From assembly GCF_000344685.1 (NCBI RefSeq), contig NW_006920417.1, forward strand, positions 560,014-624,013: a DNA stretch of 64,000 bases, read 5' to 3'. Source of the stretch: Gloeophyllum trabeum ATCC 11539. Its lineage: Eukaryota; Basidiomycota; Agaricomycetes; Gloeophyllales; Gloeophyllaceae. Positions 1-11,915 of this stretch are shown here, one piece after another. Under the pieces are notes generated by a model, which searched no databases, was not told where the DNA came from, and saw nothing but the letters and a program-made list of their open reading frames with translations. Made by a program: the position numbers and the translations under genes. How positions within the stretch are numbered: the first letter of the stretch is position 1; every line of letters starts with the position of its first letter.

Positions 1-185
1 GTAAATTCCAAGTCCAAGACCACCAAAAACCAAGTCCTTGAGATGATGCGCTCCAAAAAGACGGCAACGCCAAACAACAGAGAAATCCAACTAATAAACA
101 GGTCCGTATCGTAGAGCCCCCCAGGAATCGAAAAGATGTTGACGTAGTAGTACAGTGTTGACCGATAAAAGTACAAATTATACAT
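1..185 (-). CDS. Possible 5' end of a gene running off the left edge
   Basis: From an ATG at 185 the minus strand stays open for 61 codons to the window edge. The translation is rich in Tyr, Leu, Phe and Ile and has one stretch of about 20 residues hydrophobic enough for a membrane segment (near residues 29-47, LFISWISLLFGVAVFLERI). I recognise no family. It could be the start of a membrane protein, or an internal exon, or chance. No stop, donor site or homologous motif inside the window confirms it. Confidence 0.25.
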   Translation of the reverse strand, partial: MYNLYFYRSTLYYYVNIFSIPGGLYDTDLFISWISLLFGVAVFLERIISRTWFLVVLDLEF

Positions 186-619
186 GCTTGCTTTGCGACC
201 GAGATGATGAGCCTGAGGAGAAATAGATTATAAACATTTTGAGGGTCGTTGCCGACGGGTCCGACGACAGAGGGAGGGAGACATAGAAAGACCGGTCCTA
301 GCGAGAGCCGCCGCCCGACCATCCATCATCCATTAAACGTGAGTTCGCGTAAGAGGCCATGCGTTCGTGACAGGGACAATAAGTAAGGTATCGATGCGCG
401 TGAGGTATGGATGGCGATGATGATGCGTGAGTGGATGAGGTGTATGCGTCAAATCGTGATGATAGATAGGCGATGGATGGATGAGGGCGGACGAGCTTGA
501 AAACCAGGAGAGGGTATCATGAATGATGGTATCGCGATGAGGAGATGCCGGATGAAGCCAATGCTGAGCCAAGACCAGAAAGCCGAACCCGAGGACGACG
601 AGGGAGAACGCGAGAGAAC
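186..619. other. Intergenic, downstream of the Ecl1-like gene
   Basis: This stretch holds the presumed 3' untranslated region of the minus-strand gene that stops at 620. An open frame continues across part of it, but it is the unspliced read-through frame of that gene's second exon and not its true end. I see no other gene. Confidence 0.6.
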
Positions 620-2614
620 CTAACCACGGAAGACCTCCTTGCCCGGGAACAAGAAGAGACGCTTGGGCTCGCAGACGTCGACCTCGACTTCGACCTCCTT
701 CTCCTCCCCATCGACGATCTTCCTCTCCTTCCTCTTCACCTTCTTGACGGGAAGAGGCATGGCAGGGTAAGTCAGCAGATTGTCGTATGACCACGTCCGG
801 GCTGTGCGACCGCATATAGTCAGCTACCGCCTCTCGCTGCAGCAGACAACAGGGTGACTCACTCTCGACAGTCGGCCGCTTCGGTGCGGGCAAGCTACCG
901 CTCTCGCTGCCGCAGGAGAAGGTCGGGGTTGTTTCTGAACTACCACCAACGAGAAGCTTCTCCTTGCGTTCACGCTCGCGCTCTTCCTTGCCTTTACATC
1001 GGCTGCTCTCACTTCTCCAGCCGTACTCGCTAGCGCTGTCCTCCAGCGACTCGCATTCCTCCTGCACCTCACCCATCATCAGCTCGCTGCCAACCCTGCT
1101 TAGAGGACTGCGGATGCTCGGAATTGAGCCGAAGCTCCTCCTCGAGCTCGAAGGATACCAGGACGCGGTCGTGGCCGACGACGCGTAAGATGAAGGCGGT
1201 GACCGCGAGACCATCTTTACGTCGGGCACGAGGAGTTTCCCCTCCGCGCCCGGCTTCACCAACTTGACTTCCCTCCTCCGCACACCCGCCGAGGGCAAGC
1301 TCCGGCTACCGAGGAGCGAGTCCTCAACGGCACTCGGCGACGTCGAGCAGAGACTCGTGAACGACGGGTTGTACTGGAGAGAAACGCGACTCTCGCTCCT
1401 CTTCGAGTGACTGAGCGGGTATTTCTCGTAGAGCTCGTCGACCGCCTTGCGAGCGCCGCCATCGAGACTCTGAGTCGATGCCCGGAGATCAGGCACGCCC
1501 GCGTCGCTCAGGGTAGAGCAGACGCCGCGGCTGCGATGTGGGCTGGCAGCGAAGCCACCGTAAGCACGCTCAATGCCCTCCTCGGCGCGCTTGCCAACCG
1601 TAGACGGGTCCATGGGCTTTGCAAAGGAATAGACGTCAGCGCGCCACGCGTCGCTGCCATCTGTCCAGCCAGGGATCGGCTTCCTCTCCCGCTCGCGTTG
1701 CATAACGTCTGCTCTCGAATCCTTGTCGGAGCGCTTAGCGGGGCGCAGAGTCTCCGAAATTCGGCGAGCGGCCATCATGATGCCAGATTGGTACGAGTCG
1801 TGGCTGGAAGGGGAGGAAGAGAGCGTCGACGTGGGAGAGGCAGGTGTCAGAAGGGGAGGAGCGGGCGGAATAGGGGGAAAGTCGTAGATCCTCGCGAGGG
1901 TCGCGAGGTGTTTCGGGAGACAAGACGACTCGGTGTGTTGTGATTTGGGGCGTGTGGATGCTGGGGAGACGTCCGAGTCGGAGGAAGGCGGAGAGCGGGA
2001 GAGGACAGAGGAAGACGTCGTGCTATCGCTCGAGTCGCTCTCCTCGTTCAGGCCCGTCAAGGAGTTGTGGGGGACAGGGGGGACCGGCGGGGAATAGCGG
2101 TCGGGGTTGTAGTTGTAGGCAAGCGCACCTGAGAGGTTGTTAATGTCCTTCATCCTGCACTCGTCGGAGCAATAGAGGGGCAAGGGCGACTGGTCGATGA
2201 CGGTGCGGTGCTTGACCGCGGCGGCTGGCTTCGAGTTGGACTCGGAGGTCGTCGACGCGGCGGGCGAGGGTTTCTTGGCCGCGTTGTCGCTGCGCTTGAC
2301 TGTGCCGTTGGGCTTTATGCGTCCGGTGCCGTGGGCGAGGCCGCCGGCGTTGCGGGTGCGCGTGGCGGCTGGTTTGCGCTGTTGCTGGCGCATGGTTGCG
2401 TCGGACGAGGTGTTTTTTGCTGTGGATATTATGAGCGCGTATCCCAGCACATGGCAGCGGGCTACTCACGAGACGAAGAGGGGGAACTGGGCGGGGGCGC
2501 GGGGGAGGCGGGGGCGTCGGGAGGGGGCGGGGGCGGGAGAGGGACGAGGTAGCGTTTGGGGACGATCTGGCGGTCGCAGACGGGACACCAGGAGGTGTCG
2601 AGGAAGGCGTCCAT
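620..2614 (-). CDS. Ecl1-like life-span regulatory factor (zinc-binding, Ser-rich), 627 aa
   Basis: Model: complement(620..801, 863..2419, 2470..2614), 627 aa. The N-terminus carries WCPVCDRQI at residues 9-17 (exon 1) and LYCSDECRMKD at the start of exon 2. Together they give the CxxC...CxxxC arrangement of the Ecl1 family, which in yeasts extends chronological life span and answers to nutrient stress. The middle is long, Ser/Pro-rich and apparently disordered. The last intron (802..862, 61 nt, branch-like CTGAC) changes frame; the final exon encodes a conserved-looking basic/acidic tail (RTWSYDNLL, then EVEVEVDV, then KRLFLFPGKEVF). Yeast Ecl1 proteins are far shorter, so only the zinc region supports the name. 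The start is the first ATG before the CxxC. Function in a basidiomycete is inferred. Confidence 0.72.
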
Positions 2615-2874
2615 TATAAGAGTGGCGTCTGTGGTGCGGACGGCGGAGGACTGAGGGGACGGGACAAAGGGAAGCGGTTGAGAGACGGCCGGGGTTTTAT
2701 TTAGGTTAATCAACAGCAGGCGAGTCGCGGGCGTGTCACAGGGGCGTGACAGGGACAGGCGGTTTGCTCGCAGTGCCGCGCCGGTCCCTCCGACCGTTTT
2801 ACACCATCGAAACGTCATCGCCTCTTTGGGCACTGCCGTAACTGGGCCGACGCCGTCCGTTCGGGCCCGCGCTC

Positions 2875-2957
2875 CCATTGGCTCGCTTCCCCCACAGACC
2901 AATCCCCGCCCGCGTCCAGGCCCTGCTCGCCTATTCGCTCCTCGCTTCCATTGGCTC
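2875..2957 (-). promoter_or_regulatory. Pair of CCAAT-type elements upstream of the Ecl1-like gene
   Basis: The decamer CCATTGGCTC occurs at 2875-2884 and again at 2948-2957; read on the minus strand each is GAGCCAATGG, a CCAAT box. They lie 260-345 bp before the minus-strand ATG at 2614 and are 73 bp apart. The surrounding 2750-2960 is GC-rich, as expected of a promoter. CCAAT-binding (HAP-type) control is an inference. Confidence 0.45.
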
Positions 2958-5900
2958 CAGCTGGTCTGGGCCGCATATATGTTTTTTATTCCACACGAGA
3001 CAGAGCTCTTGTATCTCATAACATGCAACCCCTCTCACAACATTCAAGCCCTGCTCGCAATGCCAGGTTGTGTCTATCCCCGCATCGGACTTGCCTCGGC
3101 AATACCCACCCCGCCGCACGCGCTCGGCTGTCCCCGCGCCAGCCACAGACGCCGTCCTCACGCCCACCGCACTAAGCTAAATCCTTATCGCCTGCCGAAA
3201 TGGCCCTGCACTCTTCGCCTTCCGCTCTCAGCAATCCGCGCTCCTTCCCTTCCCGAAAACGTAACCCCTCCCTCCGCGTTCCCAGGTTACTCCTTTCGCT
3301 TGTTGCTTAGCCAACTCGTCCACACAACCACGTTGTCCCGTTATTCCCTCCATCACTCGTCACCGTCGCAGCTCCTCCTCTATAGCAATCCCTCTCCCGC
3401 TGCCTGGCGCGTCCCTCATGCTCCCGTATTTTATTCTCACTTGTCTTCGGTGCAACGGCCCTGCCTCCATCAGCCAATCATATCCTACCGTCGCTGTCCT
3501 ACCACGCACATTAAATAAAAACACCATTAAACTCTGTATCAGCATCTAATCGCCACACGCCCTGCTCGTGGCAATAACATGACTCGTATCCACCGTCCAG
3601 ACCCAGTCCCATCCGTCGCGCGCGGAAGAGTCCAATCATCATGTCCAACACAGCACAAAGATCCGTCCGGTCCATCTGCCCTGTCATCTGCGCGCGCACC
3701 CACCTCTCGCATTTTCCCGAACCTTCATCTCTCTGGTCTCCGACTCGCAGCGCTGCTGGCTGTTCCCGGCTGATGTGATGCCTGATCCAGCACCTGTCGT
3801 TCTTGCTCGCAAAACCACCGAATACCCGGCTGGTCTGTCGTCCCGGATGGATCTGTCAAGGTATCTTGTGCATTGTTTGTTGCTCCTTCCCTTTGATCCT
3901 AGATCCTCGTGGGCGCCCATCTCCCGCCCGCTATCTCTCTCAAATCTCCTCTCGCCCATTTCTCTCGTGTACCTGTCCAGTTCTCCTAGCATCTGTGTAC
4001 GCCTTCGAGTTCATACTGAATAAATGTTATCGCCACCGAGCGTGCGCGCGGTTACGGAACTGCGCTGATCTGATACCCGGAGCTCGCGCAGTCCAAACTT
4101 TGTCCCCCCGAGGTGAGCCCGGCCTGTTGATTGTCGACATAGCATCTGGATGAACTTTCGGGTGCTCCCGCCCAACGCAGTCTAAGCCCGCGCTAGCCCA
4201 AATCGACGTTATTGCTGTTATAAACGGACGTTTGTTTCAACCCCATCGTTCCGTCTCCGTTCATCAAGATTAGAGTTGATTCCGGTCTGCATGGGCACTA
4301 TGCATCCTCTCCCTGTTGTCCTAGTCTGAGATGTATCCGTTGCGTCTGTTACTTGCAAAGCACTTGATTTCCTTGCATAGATCGTCGTGTTGTGACCAAA
4401 TGCATGAACGTAGACCAGTATGCATATTTCATCAGCACCACGCGGCGCACAGGTATTCCGACGGAACACCATACTGGTCGCAACGACGGTCGCGTCGGCT
4501 CATCGTTGTCTGCCGATTAGGATCATCGCCCGCTCGAGTCATCTTGGGCCGTTGTAGGTCCATCCACATTAATCACTTCGACATGTATCTAATCTAATCT
4601 AATCCGCCATGGTTCTTGTGCCTCGCCGATGTGATTTGCTTCCGTGCCAGTCGGTCTGATCACAAGAGCGGCGCATTGCTGGATGAAAGAACGCGTTCGC
4701 TGTTCACCTGCGCAGACTCGAACGTTTGTCGAGCGCGCCTGATCCATCCGGCGCGCATCAAAGAGAATCCGAAGCCACTGGCAGCGGTTGTGCCACATAC
4801 CCACTGCTGGACGAGCAGCTGACGCGCATCTCTCGCTCCGGCGCACCTTCCTTTCACGAGCGCAGGCAAATGTCGGCCGAACAAGGGCCATGATCTCGAT
4901 AATATTTGGGAAGCCGCCGTACCCTCGAAATCACCCGGTCTCATCTGGCTTTCAATCTACAAGACCTTCGGAAGCCATGTCAAGCGGTCCGAGCCTCGTT
5001 TCACTTCCCGTTGTACAAGGCCATTGCGGGCTTCCACAGCGTCCAGCTGACCCATCCTATGCTGCTGGCGTCCCGAGCAGCGCGCTTCTTTCCGGGCACC
5101 AAGCCTAGATCGAGTCTCAGATCACCGAGTTGCTCTGAAGCTATCACATTCATACACAGGAATGCACGGAACATGCACATGCATATGCTGCTTGTGGCTT
5201 GAATCAGAGCATTGGTCGATGTCGATACAGCTTCCCTGTCAGTTTCCAGTATCGAGATATGCTTCCGTGTCAAGCGTCTGTGATTTGCACGGTACCGCTG
5301 TACACGCTTCTCTTTGATGGCCAAGCTCCGCACTCGCAGGTTTGATTATCTTCGGCGCTCGTACACAGATGTTCTGCACTATTGTAGAGCCGTGCAAATG
5401 CCACTGCAGAACGTGCGCAGACAACGTTCGAGACGAGTACGAGGCACGCTTCCGACTAACGTTATGGAGACGGAGAGCTTTCATTCAGTGTATATGAACA
5501 TACTATACTATTTGCGTCCGAGCAAATCTTGGCCCGAAGATGGCCGCGACGAGTACGAACCACTCACCCCGCGATACCCACTCAGATATCGCACATACAT
5601 TCAGCTGACCCGAATAACCACGGCACCGTTCTCCCCAGAGTCGCGACGCGCGTCTCGTGCTCCGACTGTGTGGCTTTCCCTGTAGGCCTAGGTTACCTGG
5701 ACGCGAGAAGCCTGCACCTCCTCCAATGCTGTACACCGTGTTTGCTTAAAACCTTGCTGAGACCGAGAAGCACTGTCCATGCTACAGGACCAGGCCATTC
5801 CGTGATTAGGCCCCGTGCGACGGTGTTCGTATATTAGCTTTGACTCGAGGTGGTGGCAGGTTTACTCTGGACCGGGTGGCACGGGTAGTCGGGACGTACG

Positions 5901-8900
5901 CGTCGCCTTCGACATTCTCAAGCCTGCCGTCCTCGTTGCTCGACATATTCCCGACATGAGAGGAGTATGTTCATCAGTAGACTTCTTGGGCGTCCTACTC
6001 AGAGTTCGCGCCTGCACGTACCAGTCCCCAGGCGCGCCCGCGTCGATCTGGCCAATAAAATTCACGCACGAGTTCGCGATACCGGTCCTGAACCGCACGT
6101 TAAGTCCGTTGCCCTGGATCTCGGAACACTTGGTAATTGAGTTGAAGGCCCAAGATCAGCACTAGTGAGAACGAAAAGGACAGATCCCCGAGAGTCAAGT
6201 AACCGGCAAACTTCCACTACCACCCCTGCCAGCCAGTAAAGCATTGTACCGGTGAAGCTTTTCTCTGAGTGCTGGGGCCAGCTTCTTATGGCATTGAGTG
6301 CCAGATGAAATTAGGGCCTGGTGGGAGATAACCAGGGAGTGCAGCCCGAATCTAATCGCAAGTACCAGACCGCCGGCTAGGTTGATCAAAGATATGTTGA
6401 CCCAATACAATCGTAGTGCGCGAGACATCACAGTAGCAAAGGACAAGAGCGAGTAACAGTGCAATAATTCAGCTTTGGCCTCAGCTGACCGGGTTCTTGC
6501 TCCATGCTCGCCGACTTCTTTGTATGAGACGCGGTCCCTTATTCGCTCCTGTTCCTGTGTATTGTCTTCCTTTCGCCTCTCGGCCTAGACTTCACCTTGC
6601 ACTTGTTCCCTGACCCGACCTTCAGCGAAATTTGACAGGATCAAGAACCAACATCGAGATTCCGCGCAAATACTCGTCTCTGCCCTACGATGGCGAACAA
6701 ACGCGATACCCTTGTTTCTCCATGCTTTGGCCTGCTCTGACTTGACCAGTCTATCTTGCCATCAACAGATATCAGGCCATGGCCTAGAGCAGCGCGCTCA
6801 GATACGATGCCGAGGGCAAAAAGGATCATGGCAGTGTAAGGATGACCATGCCCACCAGGATCGACGCCACATCGACAATTGTGTACTTGCCATCTTGGGC
6901 ACGCCTTCCCGATTTCTCCATCTCTTCGGACTCTTCCATCTCCTCGACCGGGACCAAGGCATTGCGGGATGTCTTACTACCGCTGCATATGGTTTAGGAC
7001 GGTCGCTGCGGATATTTCATTTCAAGGGTGCTGCATGCTCCCTCGATAATAATCTGATATCCGCGCCCTCTGACTTCCGGAGATCCCGTGCTTGGTAGCC
7101 CAGGCAAGTTCCCCAGCTCTCGTGGGCCATTCTCATTGTGCCTTGGGATTCGTGTCACGGTTTGCAAACCAACTCAAGGCCTGCTCGCTTTCGAGACGAT
7201 CAGCCACGGTCCGAAGCAAGTTACGCGTGATTAGCTTTCCTTGCGATCTGGCTGAATACGTCTCAAGGTTGCATTCGGACTTGGACGTGACATCGTCCAT
7301 GACTGGCACTGTTTTCCATACGCGGGTGATTTACCCTCCAGCTTCTGCCTCGGCAGCCAATCAAGATGAGGACCATGCGCTCATTTGGCTTCACTGTATC
7401 TTCCGCATTACCAACCATGGAAGGCTGCTCGGATATTCTCGGCAGATGTTGCAATATCAAGAGATCTGTCTGGTTTGTGGTGCAACGACGGTCCCGACAT
7501 TCACCCTATGGGGCCCCACCTGAGACCTACCGCTTATTCCGGTACATAAGGAGTCATGCCTGCTCGTACCGGTGATCCTGCCGAAGTACGCCCGACGATT
7601 TGTGTCGCTCGACTCGAATGACATGCGTCAGCCGTGGCAAATCGCATCCATCTATGCTGAATGTTTCCATTCGATGCGAAGCGTAGATGCTTCAATAGGC
7701 TCGCGTTTCCCGGCCCTGCTTCTTGTTCTCACACGAGCTGCCTCTAATTTATGTTGCATCAATGCCTCGACTCCCTTGCGTCGATCTTTCCTCCTGTGAT
7801 CTTCTTTTGTCTTACGATTTTGATCCATGGTCATTGGTTAGCAGGAGCATACAGGCTAGCATCGTTCAGCAAGTACCAGTCAATTTGATTGAATGTCATT
7901 CAATTCCCTCGTGAGTTGCGCTTTTCACCTCTTCGTTATATCTACAACCATGCTTGTGCCTTTGCTATACAAATTCACTTGGTCATCTAGGAATTGCGGA
8001 TGCAACCATTGGCTTGAAGGACATGCGTCAGATCGGCTGGTAAATCATCATTTTAACCAGCAAGTGAGGTGACCTCGAGAAACGAGTCTTTGGGAAAGAT
8101 CAGGAAGAACAGAAATTTTGGCACGCTTTGTTGTCCTCGATTCTTTCGGGGCCACCTAAGTATGGCACGAAATCCATAAGTCACTTGTCGTTGCTCAGCT
8201 AATGTCCAGAATGCCCTCGGTGCTTTGTCCCTCTTTCACGAAATGCAATCCTCCCAACAAACCTGAGGACGCGCATTACGTAACGGGGCCCCGCGCAACG
8301 CGAAGCGTCACTCCGCAGGGCAGCGCGGGGGTTAGCCTATGCCTGGCCGTATATAGATAACAGTAGACGCTGTGTGCGATATATAAAATTCGACATCTCT
8401 ATATGATATGTTCTTGTAGTGTATATGGTAAGTGTCTTGTAGGGATCGGATCGGCTGATGCTCGAGCCCGCAGGTTCGATTCCCTAGCCGTGTGTTTTAC
8501 GCACCATTTTTTTCCGAGAGATTGTCAACATGTATGCATCACCTGTAAATTAAACTCCTTACTCTTGGGGCTTCAATGTATTTCATCAGAACTTACAATA
8601 CACTCCACACCATCCTGATATTATGCTGACAAGCCTGTAGTTAGGGCAGGAGAAAAACTTTGATATCAGTGTGTCAAGAGTCACAGCTGCCGCCTGCTGC
8701 GCACCCCTTTTTTATCGCAACGAGATTGTAATTCTCAGTACATATCACATAAAATACTTCGTATACCTCCCTACGTACTCTACATATGTATATGCATCGT
8801 TCTGGTGTCGAGACTCGGATTCAAATGGCCAGAGACCGTGGGAACGCAACATAGGCACTGCGCAGACTTGCCGCACAGCCGTCTGTGCAGTCACTTCACG

Positions 8901-10293
8901 ATGGCCTCGACCTTCCTTTTACGGGCCCCGCGTCCTCAACTTTGTTGGGAGGATTGCATTTAGTCCCTCTTTCTGCATGTCTCTACGCGGTTTCCCTGCA
9001 GCTTGCTGGTTGAGAGGATAGCCACCCTTCGCCGTCGGCTGGTGCCACCACTCGGATAGCACGCTTGCCGATAACCTGAATTGAGCTGATCCGAGCCAAA
9101 GTCGATGTAGACACTATGGAGTCGCACCTTGATCTAGTAAGAACATGCATGTTGGCTTTGGCCGTAATTCCACTAACTACGTGTTACTGCAAAGTAGTTT
9201 CATCTTAGTATTTGGATGCGCGTTATTCATGGACCCACCGGGTTCGCTTTGAACGTTCAGCATGTTCTCCCGGTTGTGGCAGGGTTACGGTGTCATTGAT
9301 AGAAAATCAATGGCAAGAGACGGCCTAGAGTAGGAACATCTAGTGAAGATCCCCTGCGTAAGTACGAGCTCGATAATGTTCCATGTTCCGAGCCAATAAC
9401 CTGACTGCTGAAGGTTGTCACGACGATACCAGGTATTACCACTAGCCCGAAGATCCGAAATCGAAGCGCGTCGAGAAAGTATAAATCAACCTTAATACAT
9501 AGAGCTAAGGACCTTATCAACCGAGTACCTTGTGGAATATGCGCGGACCCTCCGTATATTCCGCGAAGGCGAGGGATAACGTACACATGCGCAATACTGA
9601 GGTATTTAATCCTACAGCCCGAGAGACCCGATAACACAGTTAGACCGGAACATCGCTGATATTGAAAGTCGCCTGGAGATATGTCTCAGTTTGGTCCTCA
9701 GCGGTATGCCGGCACTTTGCTCCAGTCCTTTTTGTAGTCAGAATTTAGGCATCTAATTCACAGCGGGCGGAACCAGTCGTGGCACGAACTTCAACCTTAA
9801 GTAGGTGAGGCTCATTAATCATCGTAGTAGTATGCCTGTGGCAGAGAAATTGGTAGATAATGGCAGGTTGATAAGTATCACGGCAAGCATGCAAACGCGG
9901 GTGGGAGACGAGTTAAAAGCTGCCTTGTACAAGTACACGGGAAAGCCCTAGGAAGACAAATCCTGACAGAGTAAACGAGTGGACTGCCTTGAGGACATCC
10001 GCGGCCGCCATGTGCATGCCAGTAACGGCACTGTGAAATTCCTGGCCGTGATATTAGTTCAGTCTAAGTACCTGATAGCACAAGGAAGGGCAGTTCTTGC
10101 AAACAAGCCGCCACGCCTGCTCGATGTGCTTGTTTGAACTTAAGCTAAGCTCATTCAAAGGAGCGCGTATGCATGTGGCTTGCACGTGGATGTACTGCTT
10201 TGCTGCAACTACCGCCGGCAACTTCCCCGCATGCGTCTTGGCAGCCGATTATCATCCCAGGTGTGGCGGCAATCGTTCAAAGCTTCGGCCGCT
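2958..10293. other. Long stretch without a supported gene
   Basis: I find no open frame with recognisable protein motifs, no repeated element and no convincing RNA gene here. 3000-4060 is pyrimidine-rich on the plus strand. Around 5850-6180 the minus strand has short open pieces with plausible splice signals, but I cannot connect them into a protein. A TATA-like string lies at 8379-8388 (ATATATAAAA) after a GC-rich block at 8270-8340. A tRNA-type B box at about 8472 has no matching cloverleaf. The stretch may hold non-coding RNA, decayed genes or a fast-evolving gene that I cannot see. Confidence 0.5.
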
Positions 10294-11206
10294 ATGTCGA
10301 CGCGCAGAGTTGCATTACCCAGAGACATCGTCGAATTCCTCGACAGCTATCCTGGTGAAGAAGATGACATATCCCTCAATGCCAACCTAGAATTCTATTC
10401 AAACAGACTCCGTTGTCGTCCGGATAATCTGCTCATCGATGAGCTGCATGAGCGGTGTGTGGCTTCGATGGATTGTTGTAAGGGTCGTAATTGAATATCG
10501 TCGCTTGCATAGGTGGCTTGGAGACTACCAAAAGCTAGAGTACAAGCATGGTTACATACAGTGGCTGTGAGTCTCGTTTTACTCTGTCCGTATGTGTTGT
10601 GCTTAACATCCGCCGACTCGCCAGATTTCCTATCCGAGAGCACGGCATGAACTATGAGTCACAGCCTTTACAGACACATGAAATAGAATTCATGAGGAAC
10701 GACGAACAGATCATGGGTAGGCTGCTGCTGTCGTATCGGCTCATGCTGGACTTCTACGGGATGCGGCTCGAATCACAGGAGACCGGCTTGTTGAACAGAT
10801 CTCCCTCGTCACATTTCGGCGCTCGCTATCAAAACCTTGTTCGTAAGTATCCTCTATATATCACGTATTCACCAGCTAAACCCCGTCTTGCTTAGGTTCC
10901 AGCCACAACAACTTGCGGATATCTCGCATCTTGAAATGTCTATCCGAATTTGGCTTGGAGCGGTTGAACGCTGGTTTTCTCCTGCACGTTCTGAATGAAC
11001 AGAGTGAACACGGTCATCTCAACTCTCCCATGCTCCTCAGCAGCATGGACAGGTGGTGGACCAACTGCCTGAGGAATGAAGAGGAAAGACTATACATCGC
11101 AAGTCTAATCCAAAAGGCGAGGGGAGACCCAGACTTCGTATTTTCAAGAGGTATGTACGAAGAAGCTCTAGAGAGGCGAAGGTCGGCGGGCCGCCTAGGC
11201 CCGTAA
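10294..11206 (+). CDS. OGFr-domain protein (opioid growth factor receptor conserved region), 247 aa
   Basis: Model: join(10294..10454, 10513..10566, 10625..10842, 10896..11206), 247 aa, all junctions in phase. The conserved OGFr block begins after the first intron with RWLGDYQKLEYKHGYIQWLF, continues through FPIREHGMNYESQPL (residues ~72-86) and RLMLDFYGMRL, and ends with RISRILKCLSEFGLERLN. In animals this region belongs to the opioid growth factor receptor; fungal members are short, soluble proteins without the animal repeat tail, and their role is not established. The ATG at 10294 was chosen because it opens directly into conserved sequence; an in-frame ATG at 10180 would add 38 unlikely residues. 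The gene converges on the GSKIP-domain gene. Confidence 0.85.
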
Positions 11207-11555
11207 GGAGCTCGCGTAGTTTTTGGCTTTTTAGCTTTGACTTAGAGAAGGCAATCAAGCCCGACGTCATAAGACGGTGCCGACTTGCATGGGGGTTACG
11301 AGCGTATCACCAACCATAAGTAGTACATGTACATTGTATATGCTTGAATCTCTAAAGTGGGGAATATTGTCGGTGATAGACGCACGACAGGCTGCGTCGG
11401 GGCTTGTCTACAAATGGTACACTGCTCCTTTAGACGTGGTCGATCACCAGTAAATACGCCGACCGTCGTCTCCGGCTCGGTAGCTGTAGTGAACTGAGAC
11501 CAAATTAGCACCGAGAGCTCGTCCGGCTGTCTCAACCTGCCTACTTACCTATACA

Positions 11556-11915
11556 CTAATGCTGGGATAACTGTCCGAGCTTGGAGAGGAGGACCTCTTG
11601 ATACTTGCTTGCATACATTGGGCTGATAGATCGTAGAAGGCTTTCTATCGTCTCGTACATGGAGCCTGTAGAAGAGTCCTGCAATGAAACGACATTAGTA
11701 TTACTTACGACCAAAGCACCCGACGTGCAATATGGCCTCACCTGGTAACCTCTAGCTGTTAGAATGATCGTGACATCCCTGCCCTCTAAAAGCTTAACGG
11801 ATGCTGTAGCGTCTTCCGCACTAGCGCCGGTTATGATGAATGAAGATACGCCAAAGAACTGTTCATTGAGTATTCTCCGGAGTTCGTCTCGATAAAAGGA
11901 GGCGGGCTGGGACAT
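11556..11915 (-). CDS. GSKIP-domain protein, 98 aa
   Basis: Model: complement(11556..11678, 11742..11915), 98 aa. The C-terminal part reads YETIESLLRSISPMYASKY then LLSKLGQL, the hallmark of the GSKIP domain (also present in CLU proteins), preceded by LLEGRDVTIILTARGYQ. Human GSKIP (139 aa) binds GSK3-beta and PKA; fungal versions are shorter and uncharacterised. The single intron (11679..11741, 63 nt) has a TACTAAT branch and GT-AG ends but is a multiple of three with no stop, so retention would insert 21 residues. The chosen start is ATG 11915; an in-frame ATG at 11993 would add 26 residues. Confidence 0.8.
   Translation of the reverse strand: MSQPASFYRDELRRILNEQFFGVSSFIITGASAEDATASVKLLEGRDVTIILTARGYQVRPYCTSGALVVSNTNVVSLQDSSTGSMYETIESLLRSISPMYASKYQEVLLSKLGQLSQH

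Noticed and set aside
2733..3518. 261-codon plus-strand open frame
   Set aside because: It overlaps the Ecl1-like promoter, is Pro/His/Arg-rich as expected from C-rich DNA, and has no motif or splice structure.
8440..8500. tRNA gene suggested by GGTTCGATTCC
   Set aside because: The T-stem does not pair properly and no acceptor stem or anticodon arm can be drawn at normal spacing.
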